Positions 34,548 through 44,316 are shown, counted from the first letter of the stretch. The stretch is DNA of 64,000 nucleotides from Gemmatimonadota bacterium (GCA_022571515.1 JACZXQ010000021.1:1-64000), one strand, 5' to 3'. A program made the numbers and translations. The notes: generated by a model from the sequence alone, not told the origin.

Positions 34548-36313
34548 TGAGGGCTTCGAGACCCGAGTTTCTTGCCGGTGCTTGGACCATTGCGCTGTTG
34601 CTCTGCGCGCTCGTGGTACCGCAGGCGCAGGCGCAGGATCAAGGTGGGATCGCGTTCAACACCGATCTCCCGAGGATCCTCGTCTTCATCCAGGAGCGTG
34701 ATGGCCAGATCGCAGCTCGCGCGATGACCAACTTCTTTCTCGACGCGGGCTTCCCGATGGTCGATCCGGCGCTCGCCGCGAGTGCCGCGCAGCGCGAGTT
34801 GGTGAGGGCTGCGCTTGCCGGTGATGAGGGTGCGGCAACCGCGCTCGGAAGGGATTTCGGAGCACAGGTGCTCGTTCTTGGTCAGGCGGACTGGGGCGCC
34901 CGCCCGGACCCGTTCGACCAGTCGGCTATCACCGCCACGGGGGAGATCGCCGTGCGGGCTCTGCGCCTGGACCTCGGGCGCGTGATCGCCACGGCCGAAG
35001 GGGATGGTGGGCGGGTTCTCGAGGCGACCGAGCAGAGAGGTCGCGCCCGCGCCCTGCGGAGGGCGGCCAATCAGATCCTCCAGGAGAGCCGCTTTCTGGG
35101 CCAGCTCATGAACAACTGGGAGGACGAGCCCTGGAGGGAAGCGCTCTATTGGGTGCCAGATCCGGGGTCCGTCCCCGCGAGCCTGGGTGCGAGTGACGGC
35201 GGCAGCGGCCTCAGGCTGGCCATTTTGCGTGCCGACGTGGCCCCATCCACCCAGGGCGGCACACGTGGGCTCGGCGTGGTGAAGAAGGGTGACCGGTCCT
35301 CATCGTTGTTCAACCCGGTTCGCCTCGAGGGCGTCGTGGTCGGAGGCGCCGACAAAGTGGAGGTCGAGGGCAAGCCGGCCAACATGGAACCGCTCCCCGA
35401 CGGCGAGGCCGAGCTTCTGGGTATCGACGGGGAAAACGCCCAACGCTTCTGGGCGGAGACCAACCTGCCGATGAGCCAGGACACGGTGAGGGTGGTCGCT
35501 ACCGGGCCCGGTGGTAGGGTTGCAGAGGCCATCGTCGCGCCGCGGATCGATGAGCGCTGGGCGGTCGTGGTCGGGATCGGAGAGTACGCCAGCCCCGACA
35601 TACCCGACCTCGAGTTCGCCAGGGCCGACGCCCAGGCCATGTACGACTTCCTCATCAGTTCGGCGGCCGGCCCGTTCGAAGAGGACCACATCCTGCTCCT
35701 CACGGACGAGAACGCGACCGGAGCGGCGATGCGGCAAGCCATGTTCGTCTTCCTACAACAGGCCGACTGGGACGATCTGGTCGTGATCTACTACGCGGGC
35801 CACGGCGCGCCCGACCCGAACCGTCCGGACAACCTCTACTTGTTGCCGCACGACAGCGATCTCGACGCGATGGCGGCCACCGCGTTCCCCATGTGGGATG
35901 TGAAGACCGCCCTGCGTAGGCAGATCAAGGCCGAACGGGTCATCGTGATCGCCGACGCCTGCCACTCCGCCGGTACCCAAGAGGAGGAGCTGACGGGGAT
36001 CTCGGGGGACCAAAACGCGATCGCGGGCGGGTTCACCCAACTCTTCACCCCCTCACGTCGCTTGAGCATTACGGCGGCGGACACCAACGAGTTTTCGTTC
36101 GAGGATGCTCGCTGGGGTGGCCATGGGGTGTTTACTTACTTCTTGCTTGAAGCGCTCAAGGGGAAGGGTGACCTGAACGGAGACGGGATCGTGACCTTCA
36201 GCGAGGTCTACCAGTACGTTTCCAGCTCGGTCGTCGACGCCACCCAGGGACGGCAGAACCCGCAGCGCACTGGCTGGGGAGACATCCCCTTGGCGGTGGT
36301 AGAGGGCAACTAG
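34547..36313 (+). CDS. Exported caspase-like (C14) protease fused to a CsgG-like domain
   Basis: A 588-residue protein with a signal peptide ending near AQAQD. Residues about 30-180 form a CsgG/FlgO-like domain (ARAMTNFFLDAGFPMVDPAL, LGRDFGAQVLVLGQAD), an Ig-like segment follows (about 230-335), and the last 250 residues are a peptidase C14 domain. The catalytic dyad is present: His in YYAGHG (about residue 418) and Cys in ADACHSAG (about residue 470). Caspase-like enzymes cut after Arg, Lys or Asp; here the protease would act outside the cytoplasm. The start ATG overlaps the preceding stop by one base and the stop overlaps the convergent HD-GYP gene by four. Confidence 0.85.
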   Translation: MRASRPEFLAGAWTIALLLCALVVPQAQAQDQGGIAFNTDLPRILVFIQERDGQIAARAMTNFFLDAGFPMVDPALAASAAQRELVRAALAGDEGAATALGRDFGAQVLVLGQADWGARPDPFDQSAITATGEIAVRALRLDLGRVIATAEGDGGRVLEATEQRGRARALRRAANQILQESRFLGQLMNNWEDEPWREALYWVPDPGSVPASLGASDGGSGLRLAILRADVAPSTQGGTRGLGVVKKGDRSSSLFNPVRLEGVVVGGADKVEVEGKPANMEPLPDGEAELLGIDGENAQRFWAETNLPMSQDTVRVVATGPGGRVAEAIVAPRIDERWAVVVGIGEYASPDIPDLEFARADAQAMYDFLISSAAGPFEEDHILLLTDENATGAAMRQAMFVFLQQADWDDLVVIYYAGHGAPDPNRPDNLYLLPHDSDLDAMAATAFPMWDVKTALRRQIKAERVIVIADACHSAGTQEEELTGISGDQNAIAGGFTQLFTPSRRLSITAADTNEFSFEDARWGGHGVFTYFLLEALKGKGDLNGDGIVTFSEVYQYVSSSVVDATQGRQNPQRTGWGDIPLAVVEGN

Positions 36314-38244
36314 AAGCCGTGCCAGTCCTGATCCAGGATCTTGTGGTAGATCCCGGAACCGACGAGTAACTCGACGATGTCAGAATCGAGTTGTCCGCAG
36401 CCCGATTCTATCTCGAGGATCTCCAGGGCCCTGTCCGTCGAAAGCGCCCTTTTGTAGGGCCGGTCTGAGGCTGTCAGCGCGTCGAAAATGTCCGACACCG
36501 TCATGAGGCGGGTCTGAACGGGAATATCGGCGCCGCCAATCCTCCTGGGGTAGCCCGTTCCGTCGAGCTTCTCGTGATGCCCGTGCGCGATCTCCGCCAA
36601 GAAGGCCAAGTCTTTGGTCCAGGGGATCTGGCTGAGGAAGTGGAACGTGTGCGTGACGTGCGACTCGATCTGCTTCCGCTCAGCGGGATCCAGAGATCCC
36701 TTGGGGATCGACAGGAAGTGGAGCTCGTCGTCGGTGATGTACGGTACCTCGTTGCCGTGGAGGTCCGGGAACGTGGTGGCGGCGATGTCGTTGAGGATGT
36801 CTGCGCTGGCCTCGGGAAGTACGCGTGGCTCGTTCGACTCCCGGATGGCTTCCTGGAACTCATCGACCCGTTTGAGTGAGGCCTGGAACTCCGCGTCCAG
36901 CTCCTCGACGTAGGAGTCGAAGCCGTTCGTTCCACGGTCCAACAGGAATTGGGCCCTCTTGCCGTGAAAGCCGGCTTCGAAGGTGCGGCGGATGAGGTCG
37001 AAGCGCGATTCGATCCTGTCCAACATCACAGGAGGGAGCTTCTTGGCCTTCACCAGAACGTGTTCGCGCACGCCTACCTTGCCGAAGTCGTGTAGCAGCC
37101 CGGCGAAGCGAAGCTCGCGCATCTGCTCCTTGGTGAAGCTCGTGTCCTTGAAGATGCCGTCCCTCGCCCTGTCCGCTATCTCGGCGAGGTCGCAGGTGAG
37201 CGTGGCCACGCGGACCGAGTGCCCCGACGTGGTAGGGTCTCGCTGGTCGATCGCGGTCACGGCGGCCTTGATGAAGCCGTCGAAGAGGTTTTCGATGTCT
37301 CGGTAGAGCTGGCGGTTCTCGATCGAGACCGCCGCTTGTCCCGCAAGTGACTGCACGAGTCCGACCTCGCGGGCGCCGTATGGCAGTACGTGCTCGTTTG
37401 CGGATGCTTCGTCGTGTATCACGCCCTCGGGAGTCGATTTGCGGTTGATGAGCTGGATGACGCCGACCACCCGATCCTTGCGGTTCATCATCGGCAGGAC
37501 GAGCATGGACTTGGCCCGATAGCCCGCCTCGGTGTCGTAAGCCCGGTTGAACGAGTAGGGCGCTTCCTCCGGAATGTTGTAGGTATCCTCGATGATGAGC
37601 GACTCCCCGCGGCTCGCGACGAATCCCGCGATGCTGCTCTCCTCGAGCGGCAGCGTGAAGTCCGGCGTGGGTAGGTTTGGGAGCGAATCGTTCTGAGCCC
37701 TGAGGAAGTGCAGGTGCTCTACACCCTCCTCGTTCGTCTCCGTGAGATACAGGCTTCCCGCGTCGCTGTTGGTCAGGATGCGAGCTTGCGTGAGGATCAT
37801 GCCGAGGAGGTCCTCGAGATTCCGCTCGCTCATGAGCGCGATGCCGATCTTGTTCAACTCTTGGAGTTCGCCGCGCATATCGTCCATCTCCCCGCGCGCG
37901 CGCCGGGCCCCCAACGCGTTCCCCGACGCCCGTGCGGCGGAGCGGATCGCGCGCAACTGCGCCTCCGGGCTCGCCAGATCGTCGAGATCGAGAAAGAGCC
38001 GGTCGGCTTTCTCGGCGGCCTCGCGAGCTTCGCCATCCACGCTCAGCAACGTGGCGTGCTGAGGCAGTCCGGAGAGCTTTCCATTCGCCGGTACGAGTGA
38101 TCCCGCAAGGATGACGACCGTCGGCTGGTCCGTGTCCTCCACAGATGCGAGGTCGCTGAGTTCCCGGATCTCGACCGCGTCCCCGAGGGCTGTGACGGAC
38201 GGCGGCACGCTACCGGCCTGCGCGTAGATGAGGAAGGTGCTCAT
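36310..38244 (-). CDS. GAF/HD-GYP phosphodiesterase
   Basis: Cytoplasmic signalling protein of 644 residues. An unassigned N-terminal part with a receiver-like pattern (about 1-125) is followed by a GAF domain (about 140-315, with LMSERNLEDLLGMIL and MLVLPMMNRKDRVVGVIQLI) and an HD-GYP domain. The metal motif HDFGK is near residue 385 and HHEKLDGTGYP near 555-562. HD-GYP enzymes open c-di-GMP or related cyclic dinucleotides. The distance between the HD and GYP motifs is about 175 residues, roughly 100 more than usual, owing to a charged insert. It is the last gene of a five-gene operon, overlapping the FecR gene by four bases. Confidence 0.87.
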   Translation of the reverse strand: MSTFLIYAQAGSVPPSVTALGDAVEIRELSDLASVEDTDQPTVVILAGSLVPANGKLSGLPQHATLLSVDGEAREAAEKADRLFLDLDDLASPEAQLRAIRSAARASGNALGARRARGEMDDMRGELQELNKIGIALMSERNLEDLLGMILTQARILTNSDAGSLYLTETNEEGVEHLHFLRAQNDSLPNLPTPDFTLPLEESSIAGFVASRGESLIIEDTYNIPEEAPYSFNRAYDTEAGYRAKSMLVLPMMNRKDRVVGVIQLINRKSTPEGVIHDEASANEHVLPYGAREVGLVQSLAGQAAVSIENRQLYRDIENLFDGFIKAAVTAIDQRDPTTSGHSVRVATLTCDLAEIADRARDGIFKDTSFTKEQMRELRFAGLLHDFGKVGVREHVLVKAKKLPPVMLDRIESRFDLIRRTFEAGFHGKRAQFLLDRGTNGFDSYVEELDAEFQASLKRVDEFQEAIRESNEPRVLPEASADILNDIAATTFPDLHGNEVPYITDDELHFLSIPKGSLDPAERKQIESHVTHTFHFLSQIPWTKDLAFLAEIAHGHHEKLDGTGYPRRIGGADIPVQTRLMTVSDIFDALTASDRPYKRALSTDRALEILEIESGCGQLDSDIVELLVGSGIYHKILDQDWHGF

Positions 38245-39167
38245 CGCATGATCTCGTCAGCTTTGTCGAACGCCATTCTCGCCTCTTCGATGTGTCCCAG
38301 GGCGTCGAGGATTTCTCCCCGCAGCAGATAGATGCTCGCGCTGAGCGGCGCGCCGCCGGCCTCGAGCGCGCTCAGCGCCCCTTCCGCCTCGTAGAGCAGA
38401 TCCGCCTCACGGTAAATCACGGCCGTCAGGAAGAGACCGTCCGTTGCGGGGTCGAGCCCAGCGTCCGCGAGGAGAGCCAGGTCCGACGTTACGGTCTCAC
38501 CGGCTTCGGCCCCGATTACCGTGAAGGGCTGCTCCCTCGTGGGTCTACCCGAAGGCCTGGGAGCCACCGTCCACATGTACTCGGCGCCCGGCTGCAGCGC
38601 CTCCTCCGAGTCGGGAAGCGTCCACACGCTGTCCGGGCCCGCCTGGTAGCGATTGAAGCCACCGGCGATGCGGCGGATCTGAAGGGTGTAGCCCTCGGCG
38701 CCCTCGACCGAGCGCCATGTGAAGGTGGGTCGCGTGCTCCTGACCTTCAGGCCGTTCCGCGGGGCAACGAGTGTCGGTTCGCCCGGGATCGGCCGGATCA
38801 TTCCCTGCCGGTTCGGATTGCCACGTGCGTCGGTGGTCGCGGCGCTCGCGAGGACGCGCACGGTTCTGGACAACACGCTGGTCTCCGCGCCGCCGCCGAG
38901 GACCTGGACCGTGAAGGTTTCGGTGATTACCTGGGTTCGTCCCGTCCGGTCGATCAGGGTGGCAGCACCCCCCGAACCGGGGATCACCTCGTCGCCACCG
39001 CTCAAACGGCTCCCCACCGCGGCTGCCTGGAGTGGTCCGCCGCCGATCCGCAACTGGACATCGCCCTGCACGGTAACGACCATCGCGGCGGGAACATCCT
39101 GTAGGGGGTTCCCCGAGGCCGCCGCGACCAGCAGGATCGAGGTCGTCACCCAAGCGAGCTTCTTCAT
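38241..39167 (-). CDS. FecR-like exported protein with a fibronectin-like and TPR tail
   Basis: Predicted periplasmic protein of 308 residues; the start MKKLAWVTTS at 39167 gives a signal peptide ending near AAASG. The N-terminal half matches FecR-type proteins (VVTVQGDVQLRIGGG, GSRLSGGDEVIPGSGGAATL), the fold that in FecR passes signals across the periplasm. It continues with an Ig/FN3-like segment (STRPTFTWRSVEGAEGYTLQ) and a short TPR-like tail. FecR-like proteins and CHASE2 receptors often sit side by side, as here: the cyclase gene ends 18 bases upstream. A role as periplasmic ligand or regulator of the CHASE2 sensor is inferred. Confidence 0.8.
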   Translation of the reverse strand: MKKLAWVTTSILLVAAASGNPLQDVPAAMVVTVQGDVQLRIGGGPLQAAAVGSRLSGGDEVIPGSGGAATLIDRTGRTQVITETFTVQVLGGGAETSVLSRTVRVLASAATTDARGNPNRQGMIRPIPGEPTLVAPRNGLKVRSTRPTFTWRSVEGAEGYTLQIRRIAGGFNRYQAGPDSVWTLPDSEEALQPGAEYMWTVAPRPSGRPTREQPFTVIGAEAGETVTSDLALLADAGLDPATDGLFLTAVIYREADLLYEAEGALSALEAGGAPLSASIYLLRGEILDALGHIEEARMAFDKADEIMR

Positions 39168-39185
39168 GGCCATACTCCGTTATTC

Positions 39186-41345
39186 CTACTTCTTGGTCCG
39201 GTGGACGATGAAGTCCCAATCCGCCGGGGGTGGATTTGCTACCCACTGCCTGGCACGGTCAAGGTAGACTTTGCTCGGCCCGTCCTCGGGATCAGCCTCG
39301 ACGGCCGCCTTGAAATACTGCTCGGCCAGCTCCCAATCGCGGCTCTTGTATGCTGACATTCCGGATGCGTAATGCCGGAGCGCCTCCTCCTTCTCGGGCT
39401 CGAGAAGGCCATCCGCCAACTCCAGAACTTCGTATACCTTCACGGGCTTTTGCTGGCCGACGACCGTCAAGAAGTCCAACTCGCGGAGCCGATAGTTCTC
39501 GGGCGTGGCGGCACTCAGCGTGTACTCCGACGTCATGATGAGCGTGTTGTAGTCCTTGTTGGCCGGCTCGAGCCGGGCACCAAGGTTCACAGAATCGCCG
39601 ATGGCGCTGTAGTCGAAGCGATCCTTACCGCCGACGTTGCCCACAACCACCTCACCCGTGTTGATCCCGATACGGACCCGGAGTTCTCTTGCTTCCGGAT
39701 CGGCGGCTTTCCAACGGGCATTCAGTTCGTTCAGCCTGCGCTGCATCATGATCGCACAGCGAAGCGCGCGGTCGGCATGATCGGGTGCCGCCTTGGGGGC
39801 GTTCCAGAACGCCATGACGGCGTCACCGATATACTTATCGAGGCAGCCCTCCTCGTCGAGGACCAACTGCGTCATCTCCGATAAGTACTCGTTCAGCAGA
39901 ACGATCACAGCCTCTGCCTCGAGGTCCTCAGAGAGGGACGTGAACCCCGCGAGGTCGGAGAAGAGGATTGTGATGGTCCGTGCCTGCCCGCCGAGCTTGA
40001 GTTTGGCGGGATCTGCGGCGATCTCGTCCACGACCGAGGGAGAGACGAACTTCCCGAAGGCGGACTTGATGAAGCGCTTGTCCCGGCCCTCCACTATGGA
40101 AACGTAGGCCGTGGAGCCCAAGTAAGCCGCGACGATGACCACGAGGGGCGCCACGATCGGTAGCCACAGGAATGAGCTCCCGAACTGCTGGAACGCGAGC
40201 GCAAAGCTGCCGAGAGCGCCAATCACCGCCGCTCCCGCGCCCCAGATTGCTCCCCTCCAGAAGACGATCCCGGCCGTGAGGCCGGCGAGCACCAACAGCA
40301 TGATCCAGACGATCGCGTTGCCGGCCGGCCGTATGTACTGGCGGTCGAGCAGGTTCTGGAGAGCGTTGGCGTGGACCTCGACTCCGTACGTCCAACCGTG
40401 GAGTTCGCCGGTATCGCTGCGTGGGACGTCGTAGAACGGTGTGCGAAACTTGTCCGAGTCGTGGAAACCTGTACCCATGAGCACGATCTTGTCCCGGAAG
40501 AACTCGGGCGAGAACATCGCCACGGCGCTGACCAGGCTGGCGGAGAACGCGGGGAACGCACGGTCCTCGGCCTCGCCCGGACGGGAGGGAGGGCCGACGA
40601 ACCGAATCGTGAACGGATGCGCCGTCTGCCCCCCGCCGCTCCCGTTTGTCCACGACCTTGGCAGACGTCCGACCGATCGTGGCAGGCCGGCGATGTCTAT
40701 GAAGCCTTGATTCTCCGCCTCTCGCAGGATCGCACCGGCATCGAGCCCCTGCGCGTGAGCGTACAGGGCCAAGGGCCAACTGGGCTCGAGTCCCCCCTCG
40801 GTCCTCACGGCCAACAGGCCGTCCCGGATCGTCTCGAAGGGGGTGGGTAGGTCGGCGGCCCCCACCCCGCTGGCAACATCCCCGAAGAACGGGTCCGGCG
40901 GGACCAGCCGCGACCCCTGATCCGTCGGCTCCGTGGGAGCCACGAGCACGACGTTGCCCGCGGCACGGATGGCCTCCCTGAGTAGATCGTCGCCGCCGTC
41001 CATGGCATTCAACGCCTCGTAGGTCTGCTCGAGATAGACGTCGAGTCCGATGGTCCGAGCCCCGGCCGCCGAAACCGACCGGATCAACTCGGCGAGAACC
41101 GGCCTCGGAAACGGCGAGAGATAGGGCCAGGACCGTACCGCGGTCGAGTCGAAGAGCACGAGCACGATCCGGTTGTCGTCGCTGGCAGCGTGAAGCTGGT
41201 CCGCGAAGACCCGCTGGCGGTAGTCCAGCGTGAGGAGTTCAAGTTCCTTCAGCCCGGTGAGCTGGCCGTACCGGGACCCGAGCACGGCGGCCGCCACGGC
41301 CGCCACGACGATCGCGCCGAGCACACCGGCTCTACTGAGTTTCAT
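39186..41345 (-). CDS. CHASE2 sensor with class III adenylate/guanylate cyclase domain
   Basis: Membrane-bound receptor cyclase of 719 residues, start ATG 41345. After one N-terminal membrane span comes a CHASE2 extracytoplasmic domain (about 30-325), three further spans (about 335-415), and a class III catalytic domain from about 455. Metal-binding aspartates are in LFSDLAGFT and KYIGDAVMAFW; the lysine of that motif fits adenine recognition, and DYSAIGDSVNLGARLE supplies the transition-state Asn and Arg. It should make cAMP, less likely cGMP. A TPR-like tail (YASGMSAYKSRDWELAEQYF) follows. It lies between the caspase-like and FecR-like genes. Confidence 0.9.
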   Translation of the reverse strand: MKLSRAGVLGAIVVAAVAAAVLGSRYGQLTGLKELELLTLDYRQRVFADQLHAASDDNRIVLVLFDSTAVRSWPYLSPFPRPVLAELIRSVSAAGARTIGLDVYLEQTYEALNAMDGGDDLLREAIRAAGNVVLVAPTEPTDQGSRLVPPDPFFGDVASGVGAADLPTPFETIRDGLLAVRTEGGLEPSWPLALYAHAQGLDAGAILREAENQGFIDIAGLPRSVGRLPRSWTNGSGGGQTAHPFTIRFVGPPSRPGEAEDRAFPAFSASLVSAVAMFSPEFFRDKIVLMGTGFHDSDKFRTPFYDVPRSDTGELHGWTYGVEVHANALQNLLDRQYIRPAGNAIVWIMLLVLAGLTAGIVFWRGAIWGAGAAVIGALGSFALAFQQFGSSFLWLPIVAPLVVIVAAYLGSTAYVSIVEGRDKRFIKSAFGKFVSPSVVDEIAADPAKLKLGGQARTITILFSDLAGFTSLSEDLEAEAVIVLLNEYLSEMTQLVLDEEGCLDKYIGDAVMAFWNAPKAAPDHADRALRCAIMMQRRLNELNARWKAADPEARELRVRIGINTGEVVVGNVGGKDRFDYSAIGDSVNLGARLEPANKDYNTLIMTSEYTLSAATPENYRLRELDFLTVVGQQKPVKVYEVLELADGLLEPEKEEALRHYASGMSAYKSRDWELAEQYFKAAVEADPEDGPSKVYLDRARQWVANPPPADWDFIVHRTKK

Positions 41346-41375
41346 GGCCTCGGCCGGCACACGTGCGTCCGGTCC

Positions 41376-43262
41376 TTACCGGCGGATCTCGTAGATGAGC
41401 GTCGCGCTGCCCCAGGAATCCAGCCGGACGGCGCCAGGCGCACCGTCGACGTCTCCGGCCGCCTTCCGCACCGCTTCCGCGATGAGGTCGGCCAGAAGGA
41501 CGTCGCCGAACACGAAGTCGCCATCCAGAGCCAGCGGGATGTCCAGTGGCTCGGGCGTCAGGAACGCACGGGCCATGCCGCGCCCGGCCGGAGGAAGCAC
41601 TTGGATCTCGCTCTTCACAGGAAACGAGATCCTCTGCCCGGCTCTAACATGGTTGTCACGATCCTCGCCGTTGGGGAAGAGCACGGTCACAGTGCCGTCT
41701 GTCCCGAGGTCTACCAGGGTCAGGTATCCGTCACGCTCGGACTCGGCGTGGAACTGAACGCTCTCGCCGATGCCGAAGCTCGTGCGGTTCCCGGCGAACC
41801 AGACGCTCACTCTGAACGGCTGCGCGATGTTGTCCATGTCGCCCAGGCGCTTTGCGGCCGCTTCGCGCTTCAGGTGCGTGACGATCTGCTCGACACCCTG
41901 CGGCCCGGCCGGGACGCTGTCCCTCACGAATCCGTCCATGCCGACGATGCGCAGGACGTCGCCACGACGTCTCAGAAGCAAGTCGGAGAAGGCCTCCGGG
42001 TCTTCCACGAGCATGATGCTCTCGAGGTCGGCCAACTCCGCCCGCAACGCGTCGGCGGTGGCGCTTCCGGCCGACCCGACACCCACCGTCAGCGGGTTCA
42101 CCGGAAAGCGGTAGCCCGTCATGCGGGCGTTCTCTCCCTCGGAGACGCTGCCTTCGAGGATGCGCGCGTATACCCGGTCGGGTGTCACTCTGTCGGCGAT
42201 CATGCGCGCGCCTCCGTCGGTCTCGAAGACCGAGCCGCTCGTGATGCCGAGGGCGAGCCCACCCGCTAGCTCAGCCATGCCGCCTGATGCCGCGACAACC
42301 GGGAGCAAGGCCTCGGAGACGACGCTCTCGCCACCCTCGAGGAAGAACAGGGGAAGGTCCTTGGTGCTAACGTCCTCTGACAGGCGGGGATCCTGCTCGA
42401 AACGGTTCCGCTTGAGCGCATCCCGCACCCGGTCGAATACCTCCTCGTAGGTCATGTCGGCCGGTGCCCGCCACAACTCTCGGACCAGGTAGGTCGTGAA
42501 CGCTCCACCGTGGAAGGACTCGCCACCACCCTCGCCCGGGAAGAACGCGTCGACCGCCGCTTGGTGGGGCTGCGCGGCGGCAAACTCCAGAACGTTGACG
42601 CCACTCGGATCGAAGCCGGACTCGTCCTCCTGGCCAGGCAACGCACGCCGTGCTACGGCCGGCGGCTTCGTGATCTGCTGGATGTCGCGGCCAAGCTGCC
42701 GGCTACGTGAGAAGGGCGTGACGTCGCGCGTGCCGGTTCCCGAGTTACAGTTGTCCAAAATGACGAGGACATTGTTCGTCGGCAGGTCTCGCAGCCATGA
42801 GCCGAACTCGTCGTCGCTGATGTCGAACTCGGTGCTGGACGGGCTCACGTCCGCCGGAGCGAGCGTCTCGTCGAGGCCATCATCCTCGTCGCCGCTCTCG
42901 TCCCACATCTGCGAACCGTGGCCGGCGAAGAAGACCGTGATCTGGTCTCCGGGACGGGCGTTTTCGGGGAGCCACTCGGTCAGGCCGGCTTTGATCTTCG
43001 CGCGTGTGGCTTCGCGCGAGAGAAGCATCTGGATGTTTCCCGGCGCCACATAGCCTCGGCTCACGAGCACGTCCCTGATGGCCCGCGCGTCGCGCTCGGC
43101 ACCCGGGAGGTCTCCCCCGGCCTCGTCGTCGAAGTTGATGTAGTCGCTGATGCCGATGATCAACGCCCACCGGGTAGGAGCGACACGCTCCGAGGGTCCG
43201 AATGCGAGCAGGGGTACCGCGGCGAGCACCATCGCCAGGGGGGTGAATCTGCGCACTTCCAA
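41376..43262 (-). CDS. Exported caspase-like (C14) protease with DUF4384 domain
   Basis: Predicted periplasmic or surface protease of 628 residues with an N-terminal signal peptide (cleavage near LLAFG). The peptidase C14 domain spans about residues 30-310: the catalytic His is in FFAGHGSQ (about 112) and the Cys in LDNCNSGTG (about 168). The C-terminal domain (about 480-580) resembles DUF4384 (VSVWFAGNRTSFGIGESVQF, GYLTLVDLGTDGTVTVLFPN), which often accompanies caspase-like domains. It is four bases downstream of the metallo-hydrolase gene and 30 upstream of the cyclase start, so it belongs to the same operon. Confidence 0.87.
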   Translation of the reverse strand: MEVRRFTPLAMVLAAVPLLAFGPSERVAPTRWALIIGISDYINFDDEAGGDLPGAERDARAIRDVLVSRGYVAPGNIQMLLSREATRAKIKAGLTEWLPENARPGDQITVFFAGHGSQMWDESGDEDDGLDETLAPADVSPSSTEFDISDDEFGSWLRDLPTNNVLVILDNCNSGTGTRDVTPFSRSRQLGRDIQQITKPPAVARRALPGQEDESGFDPSGVNVLEFAAAQPHQAAVDAFFPGEGGGESFHGGAFTTYLVRELWRAPADMTYEEVFDRVRDALKRNRFEQDPRLSEDVSTKDLPLFFLEGGESVVSEALLPVVAASGGMAELAGGLALGITSGSVFETDGGARMIADRVTPDRVYARILEGSVSEGENARMTGYRFPVNPLTVGVGSAGSATADALRAELADLESIMLVEDPEAFSDLLLRRRGDVLRIVGMDGFVRDSVPAGPQGVEQIVTHLKREAAAKRLGDMDNIAQPFRVSVWFAGNRTSFGIGESVQFHAESERDGYLTLVDLGTDGTVTVLFPNGEDRDNHVRAGQRISFPVKSEIQVLPPAGRGMARAFLTPEPLDIPLALDGDFVFGDVLLADLIAEAVRKAAGDVDGAPGAVRLDSWGSATLIYEIRR

Positions 43263-43266
43263 TCTC

Positions 43267-44178
43267 CTAGATCAGGATCTCGTTGCCTTCGGAGGCTGCG
43301 TCGATCTCGAATCCGAAGCCGCGGGACAGGGCCTTATCCCGTTGGTCCGAGACGATCTCGGACAGCTCGGCATCTTCTCGGTCGGGGGAGTGGTGGAAGA
43401 AGAGGAGGCGCTTGACCCCCCCCTCGTCCGCCAATTCGAGGGCCTGCCGGAACGTGGAATGTCCCCAGCCCACCTTGGACTGGTACTCCTCGTCGGTGTA
43501 CATCGAGTCGTGGATCAGAACGTCGGCGTCACCGATGAAGTTCACGAGCTTTTGCCGCGAATCAGCGAGCCCTTGCGGATCGTCGCCCGCGAGTTCGTTG
43601 TCCGGAATGTAGACCAGCGACTTGCCGGCCCGCTCGATGCGATAGCCGACCGTGAACGACGGGTGCCTTACGCGCATGGCCGAGATGTGGATGTCGCCCT
43701 CTTCCCACGTGCCTTCGTTCAGATGACCGAACACCGTGTGCGCCGAAATGGCTTCGTACGGGATCGGGAAGTAGATGGGCCCCATCTGGCCCGCGAAGAG
43801 TGTCTGCACGTCGACATCCAGTTGCTTGGGTCCCATGATCCTCAGCGACGCAGCCGGGTTGTAGAGCGGCATGAAGAACGGAAAGCCCTGGATGTGGTCC
43901 CAGTGGAAATGCGTGAGGAAGATCGACGCTCGCGGCCCGTCTTGTTCAGCGAGAATCGAAGCTCCCAACGCGCGTATTCCCGTTCCTGCGTCCAGGATGA
44001 CGAGTTCGTCACCGAGACGCACCTCCAGGCAAGGGGTATTGCCGCCATACTGGGCGGTCGCCGGTCCAGGCGCCGGGATCGACCCGCGCGCTCCCCAGCA
44101 ACAGGCGCGGATGGCGGGTTGGGCGCTCCCCGATGCTTCGGATGTTTCCCTCGTTGCCGCATCCGTCGCAGGCTCCAA
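43267..44178 (-). CDS. Metallo-beta-lactamase-fold hydrolase, possible cyclic-nucleotide phosphodiesterase
   Basis: Soluble MBL-fold enzyme of 303 residues. The zinc motif is THFHWDHIQG, preceded by LDAGTGIRALG; further ligands are in VRHPSF, HDSMYTDEEY and FFHHSPD. The opening WGARGSIPAPGPATAQYGGN is typical of the COG1235/PhnP-like branch, some of which cleave phosphodiesters. Being first gene of an operon with a class III cyclase and an HD-GYP enzyme, it could remove the messenger, but this is inference from context. A tRNase Z-like or other hydrolytic role is possible. Confidence 0.82.
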   Translation of the reverse strand: MEPATDAATRETSEASGSAQPAIRACCWGARGSIPAPGPATAQYGGNTPCLEVRLGDELVILDAGTGIRALGASILAEQDGPRASIFLTHFHWDHIQGFPFFMPLYNPAASLRIMGPKQLDVDVQTLFAGQMGPIYFPIPYEAISAHTVFGHLNEGTWEEGDIHISAMRVRHPSFTVGYRIERAGKSLVYIPDNELAGDDPQGLADSRQKLVNFIGDADVLIHDSMYTDEEYQSKVGWGHSTFRQALELADEGGVKRLLFFHHSPDREDAELSEIVSDQRDKALSRGFGFEIDAASEGNEILI

Positions 44179-44277
44179 GCCAGTTCCCCCCGTTGGACAG
44201 TGGCACCATTCCCCACAGTCCTGAATCTACTAGGCTTGGCCCTGTCCGGGCGAGCGTTTCGTGGGCGGCAGGGGCCA

Positions 44278-44306
44278 CCCGGGCGGGGAGGCATTCCCCA
44301 CCCGGG
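44278..44306 (-). terminator. Hairpin between the Big-domain gene and the signalling operon
   Basis: CCCGGGCGGGG (44278-44288) can pair with CCCCACCCGGG (44296-44306) through eleven bases with one wobble, around a 7-base loop. It lies 11 bases after the stop of the minus-strand Big-domain gene and before the metallo-hydrolase gene. There is no T run, so its strength as an intrinsic terminator is uncertain. Confidence 0.5.
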
Positions 44307-44316
44307 CCACTGAGGG

